Assembly: GCF_007988945.1 (NCBI RefSeq)
Contig: NZ_BJVC01000002.1
Span: 434,001 to 498,000, forward strand
Source: Swaminathania salitolerans
GTDB lineage: Bacteria > Pseudomonadota > Alphaproteobacteria > Acetobacterales > Acetobacteraceae
Reading direction: 5' to 3'
DNA length: 64,000 nt
Position 1 is the first letter of the stretch. Each line of letters starts with the position of its first letter. The notes under the pieces were generated by a model that was not told the origin of the DNA, searched no databases, and saw only the letters and a program-made list of their open reading frames with translations. The translations under genes were made by a program, and so were the position numbers. Shown in pieces: positions 56,451-64,000 of the stretch.

Positions 56451-57925
56451 GCGACGGCTCCCGCATGCAGGGCAGGTCTGTGCGTGAAACCCGCCGCTTT
56501 TTCCATGACACGTCCAGCGGCGAACAATGTCTCCTCCTCGAAATACCGCCCGATAAGCTGAAGGCCGAGCGGCAGGCCGCTGCGATCCAGCCCGGCGGGC
56601 AGGGAAAGCGCGGGAACACCCGCCATGCTCGCCGGCACGGTGAAGATATCGTTGAGATAGATCTGCACCGGGTCGGTGGGACGCTCCTCATGGGCGAAGG
56701 CAGCGGACGGTGCGGTCGGGGTCAGCAGGACATCGACCGTTTCGAACGCCGAGAGGAAATCGCGCTGGATCAGCGTGCGGACTTTCTGGGCCCGCAGATA
56801 ATAGGCATCGTAATATCCGGAGGAGAGCACATAGGTTCCCATCAGGATGCGACGTCGCACCTCTTCGCCGAACCCCGCGTGGCGGGTCGCTTCGTAGAGC
56901 TCGTCCAGCGTATCCGCCTCGACCCGCGCACCGAACCGGACGCCGTCGTAGCGGGCAAGGTTCGACGAGGCTTCTGCGAGGGCTGCGATATAATAGGTCG
57001 GCAAGCCATATTTCGTGTGAGGCAGGGAAACATCGACGATCTCCGCCCCGGCATCGCGCAGCCACGCAATCCCTTCATCCCAGAGGGCAGCGATCTCTTC
57101 CGGCAGGGTATCGGTGCGATATTCGCGCGGGATACCGACCCGCAGCCCCTTCGCACCGCGCTCGAGCGCGTCCTCGTAACGGGGAACGGGACGATCGACC
57201 GATGTGCTGTCACGGGGATCGAACCCGGCCATCGATTCGAGCAGGATCGCGCAGTCCTCGAGCGTTCGCGCCATCGGCCCGGCCTGATCGAGCGAACTCG
57301 CAAACGCGATCGTGCCGTAACGCGAGCAGCGCCCATAGGTCGGCTTCACGCCGGTAATCCCGCAATAGGCGGCGGGCTGACGGATCGATCCGCCCGTATC
57401 CGTGCCCGTCGTGCCCAGCGCCAGTCCGGCGGCGACGGCTGCGGCCGACCCGCCCGACGAGCCACCCGGAACGAGTTTCGCATCGGAACCGGCCCGTCTC
57501 CAGGGATTGGTGACCGGGCCGAAGGCGGAGGTCATGTTCGTCGAGCCCATGGCGAACTCGTCGAGATTGGTCTTGCCGAGAAAGATCGCGCCATCGGCGA
57601 GCAGGTTCGAGGTCACCGTGCTCTCATAGGGCGGCACGAAATCGCGCAGGATATTGCTCGCAGCGGTGGTCTTCGTTCCGCTCGTGCAGAACAGATCCTT
57701 CACACCGAGCGGCAGGCCGCACAGGGCCGGGGCGTCGCCCTCCGCCAGCAGGGCATCGGCCGCACGGGCCGCCTTTCGCGCAGGCTCGGGCGTTACGGTG
57801 ATATAGGCGTTGATCTGCCCGTCATGCTTCTCGATGGCGGACAGGAAATGATCCGTCAGCTCGACGGAGGACAGACTACGGGACCGGAGTGCCTTGCGCG
57901 CGGCGGCGAGGGTCAGGTCATGCAT
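56447..57925 (-). CDS. gatA: Aspartyl/glutamyl-tRNA(Asn/Gln) amidotransferase subunit A
   Basis: A 492-residue amidase that releases ammonia from glutamine for the transamidation. The amidase signature is complete: catalytic Lys in [14 protein letters not shown], the Ser-cis-Ser pair in [37 protein letters not shown]. The ATG at 57925 ([20 protein letters not shown]) is chosen. The frame is open further upstream but overlaps gatC. It overlaps the gatC stop by one base (TAATG) and the gatB start by four. Confidence 0.98.
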   Translation of the reverse strand: MHDLTLAAARKALRSRSLSSVELTDHFLSAIEKHDGQINAYITVTPEPARKAARAADALLAEGDAPALCGLPLGVKDLFCTSGTKTTAASNILRDFVPPYESTVTSNLLADGAIFLGKTNLDEFAMGSTNMTSAFGPVTNPWRRAGSDAKLVPGGSSGGSAAAVAAGLALGTTGTDTGGSIRQPAAYCGITGVKPTYGRCSRYGTIAFASSLDQAGPMARTLEDCAILLESMAGFDPRDSTSVDRPVPRYEDALERGAKGLRVGIPREYRTDTLPEEIAALWDEGIAWLRDAGAEIVDVSLPHTKYGLPTYYIAALAEASSNLARYDGVRFGARVEADTLDELYEATRHAGFGEEVRRRILMGTYVLSSGYYDAYYLRAQKVRTLIQRDFLSAFETVDVLLTPTAPSAAFAHEERPTDPVQIYLNDIFTVPASMAGVPALSLPAGLDRSGLPLGLQLIGRYFEEETLFAAGRVMEKAAGFTHRPALHAGAVA

Positions 57926-58212
57926 TATTCGACAACCTTGGGTACGGTGAAATAGGGTCCGACGCGATCCGGTGCGTTGGAAAGAATCGCCTCGCGCTTG
58001 TCTCCGTCGGTCACGACGTCCTCGCGCTGGCGCGGCATGGCGAGGCCGGTGCCGATCATGGGAGGCACATCGGTGACATCGACCTCGTTGAGCTGATCGA
58101 CCCAGCCGAGAATACCGTTCAGCTCCTCGCGCATGGCTTCGCATTCCCGGTCGCTCAGACCAATCCGAGCCAGTTTCGCTATGCGCCTGACTGTGCGCGT
58201 TTCCAACGACAT
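57925..58212 (-). CDS. gatC: Aspartyl/glutamyl-tRNA(Asn/Gln) amidotransferase subunit C
   Basis: A 95-residue subunit that clamps GatA to GatB. It begins [23 protein letters not shown], followed by [22 protein letters not shown] and the C-terminal [21 protein letters not shown]-type motif ending YFTVPKVVE. The ATG at 58212 gives the usual family length. A longer frame to 58275 has an unrelated start. First gene of the gatCAB operon and divergent from ruvX. Confidence 0.97.
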   Translation of the reverse strand: MSLETRTVRRIAKLARIGLSDRECEAMREELNGILGWVDQLNEVDVTDVPPMIGTGLAMPRQREDVVTDGDKREAILSNAPDRVGPYFTVPKVVE

Positions 58213-58286
58213 AAAGGATCGACTTTCATGCTTGTGGGCGGGTAATCCCGAAGGACCAGAATTTCGCGAGATCATAACGCCTTCCC

Positions 58287-58805
58287 ATGACTCTGTTCAA
58301 TCCATACGCCCTGAGGGCCGCCCTGCCGCATGGCTCACGCATACTCGGCATCGATCCCGGTCAGAAGACGATCGGCATCGCCCTGAGCGATGTTACGCTC
58401 ATGCTGGCCTCTCCCTATCGCTCGGTGAAACGCAGGAAATTCGCGGAAACGCTCGATGAGCTCGCGCGGATCGTCAGGAAGGAAGATGTGGGAGGCCTGG
58501 TGAGCGGCCTTCCTCTCTCTCTGGACGGGAGCTTCGGCCCGGCAGCACGCGCCGCCCAGGACTGGATGACAGAACTCTCCGCCCGCCTCGCCCTGCCCGC
58601 CTGTTGCTGGGACGAGCGGCTCTCCTCAAGCGCCGTGAACCGGTTTCTCATCAGAGAGGCGGATATGACGCGGCGGCGGCGGGCCGAGGTCGTGGACAAG
58701 ATGGCCGCGGCCTATACGCTCCAGTCTTGGCTCGATGCCACCGCACATGCCGATCAGGACCCAAGTGAAGACCCCGGGGAGGCGGAGGCTCCCCCCCGGA
58801 TCTGA
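58287..58805 (+). CDS. ruvX: RuvX/YqgF-family RNase H-like nuclease
   Basis: A 172-residue protein of the Holliday-junction-resolvase-like YqgF family, linked to 16S rRNA 5'-end processing. It has the RNase H-fold motifs ILGIDPGQKTIGIALSD (first Asp), VGGLVSGLPLSLDG, CCWDERLSSSAVNR and the final Asp in RRAEVVDKMAAAYTLQSWLD. It is divergent from gatC. A short charged C-terminal tail follows. Confidence 0.95.
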   Translation: MTLFNPYALRAALPHGSRILGIDPGQKTIGIALSDVTLMLASPYRSVKRRKFAETLDELARIVRKEDVGGLVSGLPLSLDGSFGPAARAAQDWMTELSARLALPACCWDERLSSSAVNRFLIREADMTRRRRAEVVDKMAAAYTLQSWLDATAHADQDPSEDPGEAEAPPRI

Positions 58806-58883
58806 AACCCGGGCGAAGGACCGGCCGCAAACCTCGCGACGAACATCAGCCCTGCAGGTCTTCGCTCCTTCTGCGAGCCGCGC

Positions 58884-60422
58884 TCAGATCCCGAGAACCG
58901 CACCCGTTTCCTCACGGATCCGTCGGCAGGCTGCCTCGTCATGGCGCAGATCGATATCGTGGCCCGGCACGATCTCGCGCAGACGCGCCTCCCAGGCGGG
59001 CAGCCTGTGCGCGAAGTTCTTCTTCACCACCTGCAACGCGACGGAAGCGGCAATCGAGGCGCCGGGCGAGGCGCCGAGCACCGCGGCGAGACTCCCGTCT
59101 CCCGCACTGAGAACCTCGGTTCCGAATTTCAGCGTGCCCCTGCCCTGCTCGGTCTTGATGATCTGGACGCGCTGTCCCGCAACGGCCACGCGCCAGTCCT
59201 GGGTCCGTGCGGCAGGATAGAAATCGCGCAGGGCGGAAAACCGCGCGGAGGGCTTCTGCAGCACCTGACCGATCAGATACTTCACCAGATCGCGGTTCTC
59301 GAACATGACATCGGTCATGGCTTTCACATTATCGCCGGTGATGGAGCGCGGCAGATCGGTCCATCGACCCGATTTGAGGAAGCGCGTCGTGAATCCGGCA
59401 TAAGGCCCGAAAAGCAGATAGGGACGACCGCCGATTACCCGCGTATCCAGATGGGGCACGGACATGGGAGGCGAACCGACCGCAGCCTTTCCATAGACCT
59501 TGGCGTGATGCCTGCTGCAGAGATCGAGATTGTCGGCATGCAGAAAAAGACCGCTGACCGGAAAGCCGGCATAACCATGCGCTTCCGGAAGATCGGCCGT
59601 CTTGAGCAGATCGAGCGCCGCGCCACCGGCTCCGACGAAAACGAAGCCCGCGAGGATCTGGCGCCGCTCTCCGGTCGCGACGTTCTCGAGTGTCAGACGC
59701 CACCTTCCTTGCGCGCCGCCACCTTGCCTGCCCCCACCTTGCCCGCCCGGGCCTGGGCCCGAGACAGGACCGTCCTCGCGCGTCAATGCGATCACCTTGT
59801 GACCATAGGCGATCTCCACGCCGTCCTCACGCCCCAGGCGATCGAACAAGGCACGGGTCAGGGCACCGAAATCCACGTCGGTACCCTGCTCGACCCGTGT
59901 CGCCGCAACGACCTCCCCGCCGGTTCGACGACGCATCATCAGAGGAGCCCATTCCGCGATCTGCGCCGGATCCTCGGAATAGGCCATCGTGTCGAAGCAA
60001 TGATGGCGACTCATGACCGCGTGACGCGCCCGGAGAAAATCGACATTGTCGGCGCCACGAACGAAGCTCATGTGAGGACAGCGCCGGATGAACGTTTCCG
60101 GCTGCCCGATCCAGCCGGTCCGGACGAAATGCGCCCAGAGCTGGCGGGAGAGATCGAACTCCGTATTGACGTCCAGCGCCTTGGCAATGTCGACGCTGCC
60201 ATCCTTGCGCCGCGTCGTGTAATTCAGCTCGCAATAGGCCGCATGCCCGGTGCCTGCATTGTTCCAGGCATTCGAACTCTCCTGCGCACATCCCGGAAGC
60301 GTCTCGACGACGGTCATGGACAGACCGGGATCCAGGGAACGCATGAGTGCCGCAAAATTCGCACTCATCACACCGGCACCGATCAGAACGATATCCGTGC
60401 GGTCTAGGCGGGACGGAGACAT
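58884..60422 (-). CDS. mqo: Malate:quinone oxidoreductase
   Basis: A 512-residue membrane-associated FAD enzyme passing electrons from malate to quinone, replacing or supplementing malate dehydrogenase. The FAD-binding N-terminus DIVLIGAGVMSANFAALMRSLDPG is followed by SSNAWNNAGTGHAAYCELNYT, FVRGADNVDFLRARH, DVDFGALTRAL and the C-terminal GASPGASIAASVALQVV. A Gly-rich insertion of about 18 residues (GPGPGGQGGGRQGGGAQG, near residue 237) interrupts a variable loop. The ATG at 60422 (MSPSRLDRTD) is preferred over a longer frame to 60497. Confidence 0.96.
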   Translation of the reverse strand: MSPSRLDRTDIVLIGAGVMSANFAALMRSLDPGLSMTVVETLPGCAQESSNAWNNAGTGHAAYCELNYTTRRKDGSVDIAKALDVNTEFDLSRQLWAHFVRTGWIGQPETFIRRCPHMSFVRGADNVDFLRARHAVMSRHHCFDTMAYSEDPAQIAEWAPLMMRRRTGGEVVAATRVEQGTDVDFGALTRALFDRLGREDGVEIAYGHKVIALTREDGPVSGPGPGGQGGGRQGGGAQGRWRLTLENVATGERRQILAGFVFVGAGGAALDLLKTADLPEAHGYAGFPVSGLFLHADNLDLCSRHHAKVYGKAAVGSPPMSVPHLDTRVIGGRPYLLFGPYAGFTTRFLKSGRWTDLPRSITGDNVKAMTDVMFENRDLVKYLIGQVLQKPSARFSALRDFYPAARTQDWRVAVAGQRVQIIKTEQGRGTLKFGTEVLSAGDGSLAAVLGASPGASIAASVALQVVKKNFAHRLPAWEARLREIVPGHDIDLRHDEAACRRIREETGAVLGI

Positions 60423-60560
60423 ATACAAACTCTTCCAGTCTTCAGACTCAAGGACACCGGAAAACGAGGGCCGATCCGGTCGGGATATCCGGTGCATCTC
60501 CCGGCCGCAGCACAGCGGGAGGCGCTCTCATAGCATCAAATGCCCCTCCCTGTCCGCGCC

Positions 60561-61463
60561 TCAGGCGGAGTTGATCGGCTGCCGGGCGCCTTTGCCTGCA
60601 AGGACCGCGCAAGAGAGACGGGAGAGATCGTCGAGCACGGCCCGCAGACGCAGACGCTCCTGCGACAGGCGCGGCAGCGGAACGCAGCGGAACTCGTCCA
60701 GATAGAGGCTGCGGCTGATTTCCATCTGGATGACATGCCTCTGCTCGCGCGGACGACCGTAGCGCGCGGTGATATATCCGCCCGCATAGGGATCGTTCAT
60801 CCCGACGCTGAAGCCCTGCCGTTCCAGGGCCGTTCTCAGCCCGGCGACCAGCGAGGGATCGCAGCTCTTTCCGTGAAGATCGCCGAGCACGATCTCGGGC
60901 ATGGAGTGATGCGGCAGGCTGGGCATCGAATGAACATCGAGCAGCAGGCAGGCACCGAATCTCTCCCTACAGCGCCCCATCATCGCGGAAAGCGCCCGGT
61001 GATAGGGCAGCCAGTAGCCGGAGATCCGCTCATGGATCTCGCTCACCGGGAGCTGATGACGGTAGATTCCCCGTCCGGCACCGGCGACACGGGCAATCAT
61101 GCCCAGACCGCTCCTCACCTTGGCCGTGCCGGTCAGACTCCCCTCGGGAAGCCGACCGCGGAACATCGCCGGATCGAGCTCGAGCGCGTCGCGATTGACA
61201 TCGCAGAAGGACCTCGGGAATTCGGCCCGCAAGAAGGGAAGACCGAGCTGCGGCGCATGATCGACGAGGAGATCGACATAGGCATCCTCGCTGCGCCTGA
61301 GCTGCATGAGATCGATCCTGGCCTGGGCGAGAAACCGTTCGGGGTAGAGACGGCCCGAGTGAGGCGAGGCAATGACGAGCGGAGCACGAGGCTCGGGAAC
61401 GTCGAACAGGGTAAACATGCTGGAAAGACAGGGTTCTGGCTCCAGCCGGGCGGCGTGCGTCAT
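60561..61463 (-). CDS. N-formylglutamate amidohydrolase family protein
   Basis: A 300-residue metallohydrolase of the N-formylglutamate deformylase family (fifth step of some histidine-degradation routes). It shows VIASPHSGRLYPERFL with the metal-ligand His, LRRSEDAYVDLLVDHAPQLG, FCDVNRDALELDP, LLLDVHSMPS, IVLGDLHGKSCDP and MNDPYAGGYIT. No hut genes are adjacent, so the actual substrate may be another N-acyl amino acid. The ATG at 61463 has GGAAGA upstream. A start at 61418 lacks a ribosome site. Confidence 0.9.
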   Translation of the reverse strand: MTHAARLEPEPCLSSMFTLFDVPEPRAPLVIASPHSGRLYPERFLAQARIDLMQLRRSEDAYVDLLVDHAPQLGLPFLRAEFPRSFCDVNRDALELDPAMFRGRLPEGSLTGTAKVRSGLGMIARVAGAGRGIYRHQLPVSEIHERISGYWLPYHRALSAMMGRCRERFGACLLLDVHSMPSLPHHSMPEIVLGDLHGKSCDPSLVAGLRTALERQGFSVGMNDPYAGGYITARYGRPREQRHVIQMEISRSLYLDEFRCVPLPRLSQERLRLRAVLDDLSRLSCAVLAGKGARQPINSA

Positions 61464-61548
61464 TTTTCTTCCGGTCTGGTGATTTTTTTAGAAAACCTAT
61501 CTTGTCAGCCCCGTCAACGCCCGCTAAAAGGCCGCTCACGGACCGGAT

Positions 61549-61623
61549 GGGCGCATAGCTCAGCGGTAGAGCACTACCTTGACATGGTAGGGGTCACAGG
61601 TTCAATCCCTGTTGCGCCCACCA
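61549..61623 (+). tRNA. tRNA-Val (anticodon GAC)
   Basis: The acceptor arm GGGCGCA/TGCGCCC, D arm GCTCAGCGGTAGAGC, anticodon stem-loop CTACC-TTGACAT-GGTAG with anticodon GAC and the T arm ACAGGTTCAATCCCTGT fold into a cloverleaf. CCA is encoded at 61621-61623. The length is 75. Confidence 0.97.
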
Positions 61624-62089
61624 TCCGGTCCGTCGAATACCCCCCCCCTGGAAAAGAATATCGCTCCCGCGAGCATGGCTCCGGCATCGTCCTTCCATCG
61701 GGTCGTCTTCGCCCCGGCAAGCTGCGCCCCTGTGTTTTTCCGGGAACGTGCTTCCCTTTCCGACGATACGCAGATGATGACCGCATGGCGCTCCGGCAGG
61801 AAGACGCGAGAGAGATTCGCGAGAGAATTCCGGGCACGAAAGTACCAGCAGGAAAACCGGCGGCAAAACGGATGGAAGGGACAGGGAACCGGCGCACGAT
61901 TTCCTGAATAGGGTGCATGGCGGAATGCGCTATAGTCATGCGGTATCATCTTTCGACCGTCTCTGGCGCCTAAAGGGTCGCCAGTGCCCGGTCCCGCCTC
62001 GCCCTGCCGGCCTCCGGAGCCGAAGACACGCCCGGAACCGCCTTCATGGGGCGATCGGATCTCACCCCGGATGATGGAGACCCGGTTCA
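61624..62089. other. Gap between tRNA-Val and the phosphate acetyltransferase gene
   Basis: A 466-base region with overlapping Arg-rich frames in several phases and no family match, so I call it non-coding. It should carry the promoter of the next gene (an AT-richer patch at about 61905-61970). Confidence 0.5.
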
Positions 62090-63022
62090 ATGACTGCCGA
62101 TCACGCACCGCTCACGACCCTCATCGACAAGGCCAGCCGCCTCGGTCCGGTCCCCTATGCGGCGATCTGGCCATGCAGCGCCCATGCTCTGGGCGGGGCC
62201 ATCGAGGCAGCGAAACACGACATCCTGAAGCCGATCCTCGTCGGAGACCGTCAGACGCTCGAGAAGACCGCTGCGGAGTCAGGGCTTTCGCTCGACGGAT
62301 GCCGGATCGTGGATGCCGCAGATCCTGCCTCCGCCGTTCGCAAGGGAATCGAGCTGATCCATGCAGGCGAAGCCCAGGGCCTGACCAAGGGCAGCCTGCA
62401 TACGGATACCTTCATGCAGGGTGTGATCGCGCGCGACAGCGGATTGCGCACCTCGCGTCGTATGAGTCATGTCTTCGCGCTGGCCGTCCCGGGCTATCCC
62501 GACCTCGTCCTCGCCAGCGATGCGGCCATCAATATCGGTCCCGACCTCATGACCAAGCGCGATATCGTCCAGAACGCGATCGATCTGCATCACGGTCTCG
62601 GGCTCGGTACACCGCGCGTCGCCCTTCTCTCCGCCGTCGAGACGATCAACACCAGGATCCAGGGGACTCTCGACGCAGCCAGCCTCTGCAAGATGGCAGA
62701 TCGTGGTGAAATCACGGGAGGCGTTCTCGATGGACCTCTCGCAATGGATGTGGCGATCAATGAAGGGGCTGCGAGGACGAAAGGCCTCGTCTCCGATGTT
62801 GCCGGGCGCGCGCAAATCCTGATCGCTCCGGATCTGGAAGCGGGCAACATACTGGTCAAGACCCTGAGCTTCATGGCCGGCGCCGCCTCGGCGGGGATCG
62901 TGCTTGGCGCGAAGGTGCCCGTGCTGCTCACAAGCCGCGCGGACGACGCCCAGGCGCGCCTCGCCTCGGCGGCGATCGGCGCGCTCTATGCGCGCCACCT
63001 CCAGTCGGGAAACCGAGCCTGA
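62090..63022 (+). CDS. pta: Phosphate acetyl/butyryltransferase
   Basis: A 310-residue enzyme of the phosphate acetyl/butyryl transferase fold, interconverting acetyl-CoA and acetyl phosphate. It shows KPILVGDR, GLTKGSLHTDTFMQGVIARDSGLRTSRRMSHVF, the active-site region SDAAINIGPDLMTKRDIVQNAI, GVLDGPLAMDVAINEGAARTKG and the C-terminal GNILVKTLSFMAGAASAGIVLGAKVPVLLTSRADDAQARLAS. The size fits short Pta or Ptb-type proteins. In many relatives an acetate kinase gene follows. None is found here. The acyl specificity cannot be told from sequence alone. Confidence 0.9.
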   Translation: MTADHAPLTTLIDKASRLGPVPYAAIWPCSAHALGGAIEAAKHDILKPILVGDRQTLEKTAAESGLSLDGCRIVDAADPASAVRKGIELIHAGEAQGLTKGSLHTDTFMQGVIARDSGLRTSRRMSHVFALAVPGYPDLVLASDAAINIGPDLMTKRDIVQNAIDLHHGLGLGTPRVALLSAVETINTRIQGTLDAASLCKMADRGEITGGVLDGPLAMDVAINEGAARTKGLVSDVAGRAQILIAPDLEAGNILVKTLSFMAGAASAGIVLGAKVPVLLTSRADDAQARLASAAIGALYARHLQSGNRA

Positions 63023-63204
63023 ACCGGGGCGCCTCGCCTCGCGGGCGACCTTCCGGGCAACCTCCGGATGCCTCCGGGCGCCTTCGGGGCGCCTCCGGGG
63101 CGAATGCATGCAAAAAAAGGCGCCCGCCTTCCGGTTGCGGGACTCTGCGCCCGAGCGCTCTGCTGCCCTCTTCCCCGAGGGAGGCGTGACGCCTCCTGCA
63201 GCGC
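63023..63204. other. Spacer between pta and the SinR-like gene
   Basis: This 182-base spacer contains repeated CTCCGG/CCTCCGGGG-type GC-rich units at 63050-63100 that could form hairpins between convergent genes. No gene is supported. Confidence 0.4.
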
Positions 63205-63498
63205 TTACAGCCGCCCGGCCAGCCAGTCCTCCTGCGCGAGGGAGAAACCATGCCAGGCGGCGGCCCCCATCTCCATACTGTTATGCGGGACGTATTTCGT
63301 GACCATCAACCGGGTTTCTTCGGGGGCCAGCTTGGCCAGAACGTCCCGGAGATCGGAGATGATCAAATTCGATCCGATGATCCAGACATTGTCGATCTCG
63401 TGGAAGACATCGCCGAAGCCGGAGAGCTTCTCCTCCAGCGCCTCGTAGGAACGTCCTTCCTCCTTCTGATAGGCCACGATGTAAATTGTCATCTTCAT
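63205..63498 (-). CDS. Small SinR/Cas2-like ferredoxin-fold protein
   Basis: A 97-residue protein. Its start MTIYIVAYQKEEGRSYEALEEKLSGFGDVFHEIDNVWIIGS and the following IISDLRDVLAKL fit the pattern of SinR-family or Cas2/VapD-like small proteins, which share a ferredoxin fold. The family is mostly uncharacterised. No CRISPR array, Cas gene or antitoxin is adjacent. The ATG at 63498 is preceded by GAGTGAG. The downstream ATG at 63492 is an alternative. Confidence 0.65.
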   Translation of the reverse strand: MKMTIYIVAYQKEEGRSYEALEEKLSGFGDVFHEIDNVWIIGSNLIISDLRDVLAKLAPEETRLMVTKYVPHNSMEMGAAAWHGFSLAQEDWLAGRL

Positions 63499-63510
63499 GC
63501 ACTCACTCAA

Positions 63511-63708
63511 AGAATTTATATAACCAACTGATTATAAACGATTATACGACCGAGCCCCGCCGTATCTGACCCTTTTGTTACCGGAACCTGAAATAATTGC
63601 CATATACCGGCCTTTTTTCGCGTATCTCTCTCGCGCGAGGAGACCAATGCATGACCATATTCGAGACTCACTGGCGAAGTTTCCGTCGCTGGACGCACCG
63701 TCAGGCCC
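63511..63708. other. Spacer upstream of the SinR-like gene and downstream of the MscS-like gene
   Basis: A 198-base region. AT-rich sequence at 63511-63600 probably carries the promoter of the SinR-like gene. No gene is supported. Confidence 0.4.
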
Positions 63709-64000
63709 TCACGGCGTTACGCCTCCTGCAGGCATAGTCGTGCCGGGTCCCATATAGGATCCCGGCGGGGGACGATCTATCGGCGGCGAGACGATCTCGT
63801 TGCCGGGCCAGGCATCCTCTCCGGGCCTTGGCGGGACCATGGCGAAGCGGCTCCGCGGGAGCGCCTCGGGGCACTCCTCGCGTATCCGCAGAATGATCCG
63901 CTCGCGGATGTCGCAGCGCAGATCCCAGCTCTGAAGCGCGTTACGGGCGCTTGCGATGATCCTGATCTTCAGCGTGTGCGCATCGCAATCGGCGATCTGG
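63709..64000 (-). CDS. Mechanosensitive ion channel family protein, C-terminal part (partial)
   Basis: Only the last 96 codons are inside the window, and the rest lies beyond 64000. The C-terminal cytoplasmic domain reads QIADCDAHTLKIRIIASARNALQSWDLRCDIRERIILRIREECPEALPRSRF, matching the C-terminus of MscS-family channels in related bacteria, where this domain forms part of the cytoplasmic cage. A Pro/Gly-rich tail follows (SPPIDRPPPGSYMGPG). The role is probably protection from hypo-osmotic shock. The family is judged from a short segment. Confidence 0.7.
   Translation of the reverse strand, partial: QIADCDAHTLKIRIIASARNALQSWDLRCDIRERIILRIREECPEALPRSRFAMVPPRPGEDAWPGNEIVSPPIDRPPPGSYMGPGTTMPAGGVTP

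Overview
The window looks like the chromosome of an acetic acid bacterium (Acetobacteraceae, Alphaproteobacteria). The genus cannot be fixed from sequence alone. Supporting signs are the GC-rich coding sequence, the alphaproteobacterial LexA operator (GAAC-N7-GAAC), an alpha-amino-acid ester hydrolase of the Acetobacter type, malate:quinone oxidoreductase, and the order rpsT-dnaA-dnaN-recF and mutM/ubiE-coaBC-dut.

Layout. 0-9 kb: FtsB-like divisome protein, rpmG, lexA with its own SOS operator, a lipoprotein, pgsA and uvrC, a DnaA-box-bearing AT-rich spacer (5490-5786), an M19 dipeptidase, xth, an orphan response regulator and an L,D-transpeptidase-like protein. 9-23.9 kb: cation/proton antiporter, RsmB-type RNA methyltransferase, guaB, a TagF-like transferase, recF-dnaN-dnaA (all minus strand), rpsT, mutM, then ubiE-coaBC-dut on plus. 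24-31.7 kb: a two-gene ABC importer-like system with a fused permease, msrA, the ester hydrolase and ilvD. 32-38.7 kb: a nutrient acquisition block with a TonB-dependent receptor followed by a Tat-exported PhoD phosphatase, then a Fur-box-controlled siderophore receptor. 38.8-43.4 kb: valS, a TolC-family outer membrane channel and tRNA-Cys.

43.5-48 kb is an accessory stretch. It holds a guanidine exporter (Gdx/SugE) preceded by what reads as a guanidine-II riboswitch. Next comes a phage-type lysis cassette (coiled-coil membrane protein, GH24 endolysin, small membrane protein) with a perfect LexA operator upstream and no other phage genes, then a ProP-like transporter and an MliC-type lysozyme inhibitor lipoprotein. 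48.4-54.8 kb is visibly AT-richer and looks horizontally acquired. An IS5-family element with CTAG duplications sits at its left edge, a decayed IS3-family transposase lies in the middle and tRNA-Ser at its right edge. It carries two large paralogous exported proteins of unknown function whose C-termini resemble those of phage tail proteins.

54.8-64 kb returns to core genes: gatCAB, ruvX, mqo, an N-formylglutamate amidohydrolase, tRNA-Val, a phosphate acetyltransferase without an adjacent acetate kinase, a SinR/Cas2-like small protein and the C-terminus of an MscS-type channel running off the window end.

Most striking: the SOS-box/lysis cassette, the guanidine-II riboswitch with gdx, the paralogous secreted proteins on the AT-rich island, and the candidate replication origin near uvrC.
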